Part shown: positions 58,867 to 64,000 of the stretch, one piece after another
Layout: each line of letters starts with the position of its first letter
Numbering within the stretch: the stretch's first letter is position 1
Assembly (NCBI RefSeq): GCF_009755725.1
Contig: NZ_CP046619.1
Location: 1,426,001 to 1,490,000 of the forward strand
DNA from: Diaminobutyricimonas sp. LJ205
GTDB taxonomy: Bacteria; Actinomycetota; Actinomycetes; Actinomycetales; Microbacteriaceae
Direction of reading: 5' to 3'
DNA length: 64,000 bases
Translations under genes and position numbers: made by a program
The notes under the pieces: generated by a model
The model's database searches: none
Told to the model about the DNA's origin: nothing
Seen by the model: only the letters and a program-made list of their open reading frames with translations

Positions 58867-59924
58867 GGATCGTCATCGACTGCCGCTACATCCGCCTCGG
58901 CCAGCATGACGGGATCAGCCGGTACACCGCCGGCATCGTCACCGCGTTGCTCAAGCTGCACCCGGTGACCATGCTGATCAGCGACGAGCGCCAGCTGGAA
59001 ATGCTGCCGGATGCCCCGTGGCACCGCGTCTCGGCGCCGACCAGCATCCACGAGCCGTTCCTCGCCCGGCAGGTGAACCCCCTGAAACCCGATGTGGTGT
59101 TCACACCGATGCAGACCATGGGGTCCTTCGGTCGCCAGTATCGGTTCGTGAACACCATCCACGATCTCATCTACTACTCGCATCCGACCCCGCCGCGGAA
59201 CCTGCCCTGGCCGGTGCGGGTGCTCTGGCGGCTCTACCACCTCAGCTGGTGGCCGCAGCGGTTCCTACTGAACCGGGCGGACGCGGTGGTCACCGTCTCG
59301 CAGACCACCAAGGAGCTCATCCGACGACACCGCCTCACCAAGCGCGATGTCACCGTGGTCTACAACGCCGCCGACCCGGTGCCGGCGGTCCGCCGAGAGC
59401 AGCCCGCCGAGCGCGACCTCCTGTACATGGGCTCGTTCATGCCTTACAAGAACGTCGAGACGCTGGCTCTGGCGATGCAGCACCTGCCCGGCTACCGGCT
59501 GCACCTACTCAGTCGCGCCTCGGATGCCGACCGGGCCAGGCTCGGAGCTCTGGCCCCCGCGGGTTCGCTGGTCTTCCACGGCGGAGTCTCCGATGAGGAG
59601 TACCACGACCTGCTGCGCGGGGCGTTCGCGCTGGTGCACGCGTCCCGCGACGAAGGCTTCGGCATCCCGCTGGTCGAGGCGATGGCTCATGGCACCCCGA
59701 TCGTGGTCAGCGACATCCCCATCTTCACCGAGATCGGGGGAGAGGCGGCCGGGTTCTTCCGGCCGGACAGCGCCGAGGATGCCGCGGCCGCGGTGCGTGC
59801 CTTGGAGGATTCCGCCGAGTGGAGCCGGCGCTCGGCACTGGCCCACGAGCAAGCCGGCCGGTTCGACTGGGACCGCTCGGCCGCAGTGCTGTACGACCTG
59901 CTGCGTCGGTTCGCCGGCTCGTAG
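58863..59924 (+). CDS. GT4-family glycosyltransferase
   Basis: A 353-residue retaining glycosyltransferase. N-terminal MRIVIDCRYIRLGQHDGISRYT, then VVTVSQTTKELIRR (about 140), LYMGSFMPYKN (about 180) and the donor-binding RDEGFGIPLVEAMAHGTP (about 262-279). Acceptor unknown; such enzymes make cell-surface glycans. GTG start overlaps the upstream hydrolase stop. Confidence 0.87.
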   Translation: MRIVIDCRYIRLGQHDGISRYTAGIVTALLKLHPVTMLISDERQLEMLPDAPWHRVSAPTSIHEPFLARQVNPLKPDVVFTPMQTMGSFGRQYRFVNTIHDLIYYSHPTPPRNLPWPVRVLWRLYHLSWWPQRFLLNRADAVVTVSQTTKELIRRHRLTKRDVTVVYNAADPVPAVRREQPAERDLLYMGSFMPYKNVETLALAMQHLPGYRLHLLSRASDADRARLGALAPAGSLVFHGGVSDEEYHDLLRGAFALVHASRDEGFGIPLVEAMAHGTPIVVSDIPIFTEIGGEAAGFFRPDSAEDAAAAVRALEDSAEWSRRSALAHEQAGRFDWDRSAAVLYDLLRRFAGS

Positions 59925-59967
59925 CGGGCCCGTCGTCGCGGCGGAGCGGGCAGGGCGTCCCGCGTTT

Positions 59968-60025
59968 GTGCCTGGTCGGTACGTATGTGCCTGCTCGGAC
60001 AGGCACCCATGTACCAAACAGGCAC
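59968..60025. repeat. 58-nt nested palindrome, copy 2
   Basis: Left arms GTGCCTG, GGTAC, GTGCCTG face right arms CAGGCAC, GTACC, CAGGCAC, all perfectly complementary, with a CTCGGA loop. It lies between the convergent glycosyltransferase and Sir2 genes. Matches copy 1 (33093-33150) in length and arm spacing. Confidence 0.8.
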
Positions 60026-60044
60026 GGTCGCATGGTTTCGCCCT

Positions 60045-60074
60045 GCGACCGCGACCGCGACCGCAAGCGCGACC
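60045..60074. repeat. GCGACC hexamer tandem repeat
   Basis: Three adjacent GCGACC units (60045-60062), a GCAAGC variant, then another GCGACC lie in the convergent spacer next to the 58-nt palindrome. No function can be stated. Confidence 0.6.
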
Positions 60075-60100
60075 GGTTCGACCGACCGGGTTACTCCCGC

Positions 60101-60937
60101 CTAAACCAGCCGGTCGCGCAGCCGGGTCAGGATCTCGGTGGTGCCCGCATCGATCTTGAGCACCGATCGACCGTCGCCCTTGGTCGCCCCGCGGTTGATG
60201 ATGACGATCGGCATGTGCCGTTTGCGCGCCTGCTCGAGCAGGCGGATGCCCGAGTTGACCACCAGCGAGGAACCGGCGATCACCAATGCGTCAGCGGCAA
60301 CGATCAGCGACCGTGCTTCGGTGAACTTCTCGGCCGGCACCAGCTCGCCGAAGAACACCACCTGAGGTTTCAGGGTTCCTCCGCAGACCGTGCATTCCGG
60401 GATCTGGAAGCTGTCGATGTCGTCGACGTCGACATCCCCGTCGGGAGCCAGGCGCACGGCATCCGGAGCCTCCAGCCAGGGATTCATGTCCGCGAGCCGG
60501 GCCGCGACATCCTCACGCGCGAAGATCTGGCCGCAGTCCAGGCACCGCACCCGGTCCATCGTGCCGTGCAGGTCGACCACTCGCCGCGAGCCGGCCTCGA
60601 GATGCAGTCCGTCCACGTTCTGGGTGACCACCCCGTTCACCACCCCGGAGCGCTCCAGGTCGGCCAGGGCGATGTGCCCGGCGTTCGGGTGCACGCTGGA
60701 GAACCGCTTCCATCCGACGTGGCTGCCTGCCCAGTACCGCTTGCGGTAGCGCTCGTCGGCGAGGAACTGCTGAAAGGTCATCGGCGCCCGCGGCTGGGCG
60801 CCTTCGCCGCGGTAGTCGGGGATCCCGGAATCCGTGCTGACCCCGGCACCGGTGAGCACCGCGACCGTTCCGCCGGAGAGCAACCCGGCGGCCGCGTCCG
60901 CTTGAGCGTCGAGCTCGTGCTCGTGGATGGTGATCAC
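60101..60937 (-). CDS. Sir2-family NAD-dependent protein deacylase
   Basis: A 278-residue sirtuin. NAD-binding GAGVSTDSGIPDYRG (about 31-45), TQNVDGLH (about 105-112), catalytic His in LHGTMDRV (about 124), zinc CLDCG (about 132) and CTVCGG (about 184), and GSSLVVNSG (about 222). GTG start. Substrate proteins are unknown; family members remove acyl groups from lysines. Confidence 0.93.
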   Translation of the reverse strand: MITIHEHELDAQADAAAGLLSGGTVAVLTGAGVSTDSGIPDYRGEGAQPRAPMTFQQFLADERYRKRYWAGSHVGWKRFSSVHPNAGHIALADLERSGVVNGVVTQNVDGLHLEAGSRRVVDLHGTMDRVRCLDCGQIFAREDVAARLADMNPWLEAPDAVRLAPDGDVDVDDIDSFQIPECTVCGGTLKPQVVFFGELVPAEKFTEARSLIVAADALVIAGSSLVVNSGIRLLEQARKRHMPIVIINRGATKGDGRSVLKIDAGTTEILTRLRDRLV

Positions 60938-60953
60938 CGGGTGCCCTTCGATA

Positions 60954-60983
60954 GTTGCACTGTCGCCAGTTGCACTGTTGCCA
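60954..60983. repeat. tandem 15-bp repeat in the sir2 / rRNA methylase divergent region
   Basis: GTTGCACTGTCGCCA is followed at once by GTTGCACTGTTGCCA, one base different. TATTCT on the minus strand (60988 to 60983) is a possible -10 for the Sir2 gene, putting the repeats in its leader. Confidence 0.6.
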
Positions 60984-61035
60984 GAATAGACACCGCCGCC
61001 CGAGGGATTATTCCGCGGGCCGAATTGGAGGCAGT

Positions 61036-61848
61036 GTGCGAATCGTGCAGGTCGATCACCTCGACCATGAGGGGCTCAGCGATTACGCGAGGCTGACGGA
61101 TGTCGCGCTCCGCCGCGTCTCCGAGCCTGAGGGCGGGCTCTACATTGCCGAGTCCACGAAGGTGATCCAGCGTGCCCTGGCCGCCGGGCATCAGCCCCGC
61201 TCGGTGCTGCTGCAGGACAAGTGGCTGGCCGATGTAGCGCCATTCCTCGAGGGCTACGACGTGCCGGTGTACATGGCCGAACCCGAGCTGCTCGAGCAGC
61301 TGATCGGGTTCAACCTGCACCGGGGTGCCCTCGCCGCGATGCACCGGCCGCCGCTGCTGCCGGTGGCTGAGCTGTTGCGCGATGCCCGCAGGGTGGTCGT
61401 GCTTGAGGACATTGTCGATCACACCAATGTGGGTGCGATCTTCCGCAGTGTCGCGGGACTCGGTGCCGACGCGGTGCTGATCAGCCCGCGCTGCGCCGAC
61501 CCGCTGTACCGCCGCAGCGTGCGGGTGAGCATGGGCACCGTCCTCCAGGTGCCGTGGACGCGGATGCCGGAGTGGCCGGAGGCGGCAGACGAGCTGCACG
61601 CCGCCGGTTTCGAGATCGCCGCGCTCGCCCTGGCCGACGATGCGGTGCCACTTGACGAGTACGCGGCATCCGCTCCCGACCGGGTGGCGGTGCTGCTCGG
61701 CTCGGAGGGAGACGGGCTCACCCACTCCGCCCTCGCCGGGGCAGACAAAGTGGTGACCATCCCGATGCTGCACGGCGTGGATTCGCTGAATGTCGCCTCC
61801 GCCAGTGCCGTCGCGCTGTGGTCGTTGCGAACCGCGGTGCGTGCCTGA
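61036..61848 (+). CDS. SpoU/TrmH-family RNA 2'-O-methyltransferase
   Basis: A 270-residue SPOUT methyltransferase. N-terminal substrate domain (LYIAESTKVIQRALAAG, about 30-46), then the catalytic domain with VVLEDIVDHTNVGAIFRSVA (about 118-137), LLGSEGDGL (about 219-227) and IPMLHGVDSLNVASASAVAL (about 240-259), the three SpoU motifs. Target rRNA or tRNA position cannot be stated. GTG 61036 is chosen after GGAGG. Confidence 0.9.
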   Translation: MRIVQVDHLDHEGLSDYARLTDVALRRVSEPEGGLYIAESTKVIQRALAAGHQPRSVLLQDKWLADVAPFLEGYDVPVYMAEPELLEQLIGFNLHRGALAAMHRPPLLPVAELLRDARRVVVLEDIVDHTNVGAIFRSVAGLGADAVLISPRCADPLYRRSVRVSMGTVLQVPWTRMPEWPEAADELHAAGFEIAALALADDAVPLDEYAASAPDRVAVLLGSEGDGLTHSALAGADKVVTIPMLHGVDSLNVASASAVALWSLRTAVRA

Positions 61849-61871
61849 GGCGCGAGGATACCCCGCTCTCG

Positions 61872-61877
61872 TACACT
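61872..61877 (+). promoter_or_regulatory. -10 hexamer of the leaderless carboxypeptidase gene
   Basis: TACACT ends 6 nt before GTG 61884. Confidence 0.5.
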
Positions 61878-61883
61878 GAACCA

Positions 61884-63107
61884 GTGCCGCTAACCCGTCA
61901 ACAGATTTACCGTCGCCGCCGGGCTGCCGTATTCGGCACGACGGGTGTCGTCACCGGCCTGTTGATCTACCTGCCGATGACGCTGTTGGCTCCGCTGGAG
62001 TCGGCGACGGCCGTCGTGCAGCCGTACACGGTCGAGGCGCCGGCTGCGGTCGAGGTGGGCGTTCCGCAGTACGGCGCGAGCGCGATCGCCGCCGAGGGCT
62101 TCGGCGTGCTGGCACATGGCGGAACCGAAGAGGCCGTGCCGATGGCGAGCATCACCAAGGTCATCACCTCGCTGGTCGTGCTGGAGAAGCATCCGCTCGC
62201 CCTCGGTGAGTCGGGGCCGAGCATCAAGACCACCGCCGAGGATGTGGCCACCTACAACGCCTACCTCGCCGTGAACGGCTCGGTGAAGTCCGTGCGGGCC
62301 GGGCTCAGCTTCAGCCAGTACGAACTGCTGCAGTTGACCCTGATCGAGTCGGCGAACAACTACACCGAGACGCTGGTGAACTGGGCGTTCGGGTCGCAGG
62401 ACGCTTTCCTGCAGAGCGCCCGGGAGTGGTTGGCCGCGAACGGGTTCACCTCGGTGACGATTGTCGATTCCACGGGCATTTCGCTTGAGAACACAGCGAC
62501 GGCGAGCGATCTGATCACCCTGGCGCGGCTTGCGCTCGAGAATCCGCTCGTCGCCGAGATCACCTCGACCGCCGCGGTGCAGATGCACGACATCGGCGTG
62601 CTGGAGAACAGCAACCCGTTGCTCGGCGAGGGCGGCGTGACCGGCCTGAAGACCGGCACCCTGCGCGCGTTCGGGCACAACCTGCTGTTCAGCGCGGTGC
62701 ACACCGTTGGCGAAACGTCGATCACGCTGTACGGGGTTGTGCTGGGCGCGCCGGGCGAGTTCCGCCTTGAGCAGGATGTCGCCTACCTGCTGAGCACCGC
62801 CACCGCCGGGTTCGCCGAAATCACTCTCGCCGAAGCCGGCGCGGTGATGGCGTCATACGAGACGGAGTGGGGGGCATCCGCACAGCTGGTGACCGCGCAT
62901 CCCGAGTCCGTCGTCGTCTGGGGGAACACCCCGGTGTCAGTGCTGGTCAGCGGCCGACCGGTCAGCACCGGAACCGCGGGTGAAGAGGCCGGCACCGCCA
63001 CGTTTGTGGTCGGCGACCGCTCGATCGAGATTCCGTTGGTGCTGGATTCGGATGTCTCGGACCCGGGCGCCTGGTGGCGACTGACCAACCCGGTCGCGCT
63101 GCTCTAG
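61884..63107 (+). CDS. D-alanyl-D-alanine carboxypeptidase (peptidase S11, low-molecular-weight PBP)
   Basis: Trims the terminal D-Ala of peptidoglycan stem peptides outside the membrane. 407 residues from GTG 61884: basic N-terminus RQQIYRRRR, one membrane helix (about 15-38), then active site Ser-X-X-Lys in MASITKVITS (about 89-92), SANNY (Ser-X-Asn, about 155) and the KTG box LKTGTLRAFG (about 256). The C-terminal part is a beta-rich domain. An upstream in-frame ATG at 61818 overlaps the SpoU gene and is rejected. It supplies cell-wall turnover that feeds muropeptide recovery, by inference only. Confidence 0.9.
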   Translation: MPLTRQQIYRRRRAAVFGTTGVVTGLLIYLPMTLLAPLESATAVVQPYTVEAPAAVEVGVPQYGASAIAAEGFGVLAHGGTEEAVPMASITKVITSLVVLEKHPLALGESGPSIKTTAEDVATYNAYLAVNGSVKSVRAGLSFSQYELLQLTLIESANNYTETLVNWAFGSQDAFLQSAREWLAANGFTSVTIVDSTGISLENTATASDLITLARLALENPLVAEITSTAAVQMHDIGVLENSNPLLGEGGVTGLKTGTLRAFGHNLLFSAVHTVGETSITLYGVVLGAPGEFRLEQDVAYLLSTATAGFAEITLAEAGAVMASYETEWGASAQLVTAHPESVVVWGNTPVSVLVSGRPVSTGTAGEEAGTATFVVGDRSIEIPLVLDSDVSDPGAWWRLTNPVALL

Positions 63108-63150
63108 ACGTTCAGTGTTCAACTGATCGGCTGCGCCAGCAGGAGCGAAT

Positions 63151-63939
63151 TCAGGGCCTGCGCTCCACGAAACAGGTGCTGGCGGAATCAGGATGTCCAT
63201 CGACTGTCGAGTAGAACGCTGTCACCTCGAACCACTGTTCCAGTTGGGAGTCCCAGCCCCAGAAACGGTTCAGCACCCGAACGGTGATCGGCTCGAATCC
63301 GACGGAGACAGCGGTGCTGACGGTGGTCAGGTGATTCCCGTCCGGGTCGGCCCAGGGAGCTGGTGTGAAATACGTCGAATCGGCGATGTTGCTGTGATAC
63401 GCACTCCTCCACACTGTCTCCCAGAGTTGCGTCCGCGGGCTCAGTGTTTCGATGCTCGCCGCCCACAGGATGTGTCCGCTGAGCGGAACGTTGATGGGTG
63501 CGTTGATGATCACCGTGTCGAAAGCGCAGAGCAGTCGGTTTGGCTGTTGGTATGTGATCACTGACTGCTCCTGAGTGGGGAGCACATCGGGCGAGTGCAT
63601 GCCTGGCAGCTCATCCGGAGCAGGTAACGGGTCTGTGAACCCCTCGGTTGCGCCCTCCAAGCCACTCTCAGGCTGGTCGCCGAGGCCCTCGGAATCGGAG
63701 TAGCCGAGACCTCCCGACTCGACGGAGTCGTCAGGGCTCGCGGGCTCGTCCGTGGCGCTCGATGGCGTGTCATCCGAAGGATCGGAAGTCTGCGACGGGT
63801 TGTCGGACGGGGGAGCCTCGGATGCGGGCGGTTGCCCGGTGCCCGTTTGGTCGGCTGGCGCCGTGGTCGAACATGCTGTGAGCAGCAGCAACGGGATGGC
63901 GATGACGGCGGCGGGGAACGGTGCCCGTGCGACGTTCAT
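63151..63939 (-). CDS. secreted lipoprotein, unknown function
   Basis: A 262-residue protein with lipoprotein signal peptide (MNVARAPFPAAVIAIPLLLL and lipobox LTAC, Cys about 23), followed by a low-complexity linker of Pro/Ser/Asp/Glu (about 25-110). The C-terminal domain (about 120-262) is rich in aromatic residues (WAASIETLSPRTQLWETVW, LNRFWGWDSQLEQWFEV), suggesting a compact extracellular fold. I do not recognise the family. ATG 63939 is preferred to ATG 63972 because it gives a clean signal peptide. Confidence 0.72.
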   Translation of the reverse strand: MNVARAPFPAAVIAIPLLLLTACSTTAPADQTGTGQPPASEAPPSDNPSQTSDPSDDTPSSATDEPASPDDSVESGGLGYSDSEGLGDQPESGLEGATEGFTDPLPAPDELPGMHSPDVLPTQEQSVITYQQPNRLLCAFDTVIINAPINVPLSGHILWAASIETLSPRTQLWETVWRSAYHSNIADSTYFTPAPWADPDGNHLTTVSTAVSVGFEPITVRVLNRFWGWDSQLEQWFEVTAFYSTVDGHPDSASTCFVERRP

Positions 63940-64000
63940 GGGCGGCCTTCGGCGGAGGCGCGGGCCGTTCACTCGACCCGTTGCCGGGTTCGATGTGGTG

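Noticed and set aside
63980-64000. GGGTTCGA resembling a tRNA T-arm at the right edge
   Set aside because: There is no matching T-stem, acceptor stem or anticodon arm around it.

Overview
The window is a high-GC, gene-dense chromosome segment of an actinobacterium, most probably a member of the Microbacteriaceae. The markers for this are WhiA, RbpA, OpcA, a cysteine-less RbpA and type-B L31, the tkt-tal-pgi-zwf-opcA-pgl block, divergent glgC/glgA, and a SUF-type Fe-S operon. Many genes start directly after a TANNNT hexamer without a Shine-Dalgarno sequence, which is the leaderless architecture typical of Actinobacteria. I see no prophage, insertion sequence, CRISPR array, tRNA or rRNA.

Layout. 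1-12 kb: 3' end of rpsA, a DUF4126 membrane protein, coaE, the nucleotide-excision-repair genes uvrB, uvrA and uvrC with a hemerythrin-like protein between uvrB and uvrA, then rapZ and whiA (yvcK, often between these two, is absent). 12-17 kb: sodA, the glycolytic run gap-pgk-tpiA, secG and rbpA. 16.6-24.8 kb (minus strand): transketolase, transaldolase, glucose-6-phosphate isomerase, glucose-6-phosphate dehydrogenase, OpcA and 6-phosphogluconolactonase, so the pentose phosphate pathway reads as one block. 25-27 kb: heme O synthase (ctaB) and heme A synthase (ctaA). 27-31.3 kb: sufB-sufD-Rieske ferredoxin-sufC-sufT; sufB and sufD both carry a small frame-breaking insertion. 31-40.7 kb: ABC-F ATPase, SURF1, small proteins, fabG, serB, glgC/glgA, an ABC ATPase, L31 and two small orphan genes.

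40.9-55.5 kb: an MFS transporter and then the most interesting part, a muropeptide-recycling locus. A MurR-like RpiR regulator and an FAD/Fe-S D-lactate dehydrogenase are translationally coupled on the minus strand. Divergently, a tightly overlapping plus-strand operon encodes a lipoprotein oligopeptide receptor, two permeases, MurQ, AnmK, an L-Ala-D/L-Glu type dipeptide epimerase, a serine hydrolase of the AmiE/beta-lactamase superfamily, and a fused double ATPase. Together they can be read as import of (anhydro)muramyl-peptides, removal and epimerisation of the peptide, phosphorylation to MurNAc-6-P, cleavage to GlcNAc-6-P plus D-lactate, and oxidation of that D-lactate by the coupled dehydrogenase.

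55.5-64 kb: an exonuclease, trehalose synthase-type GH13 enzyme, alpha/beta hydrolase, GT4 glycosyltransferase, Sir2 deacylase, SpoU rRNA methyltransferase, D-Ala-D-Ala carboxypeptidase and a lipoprotein. Two copies of a 58-nt nested palindrome lie in two convergent intergenic spacers about 27 kb apart. No gene-free stretch exceeds 300 bases if the small frameshifted membrane-protein gene at 40431-40711 is accepted; without it, 40265-40879 is a 615-base stretch that holds a 13-bp inverted repeat and this broken gene.
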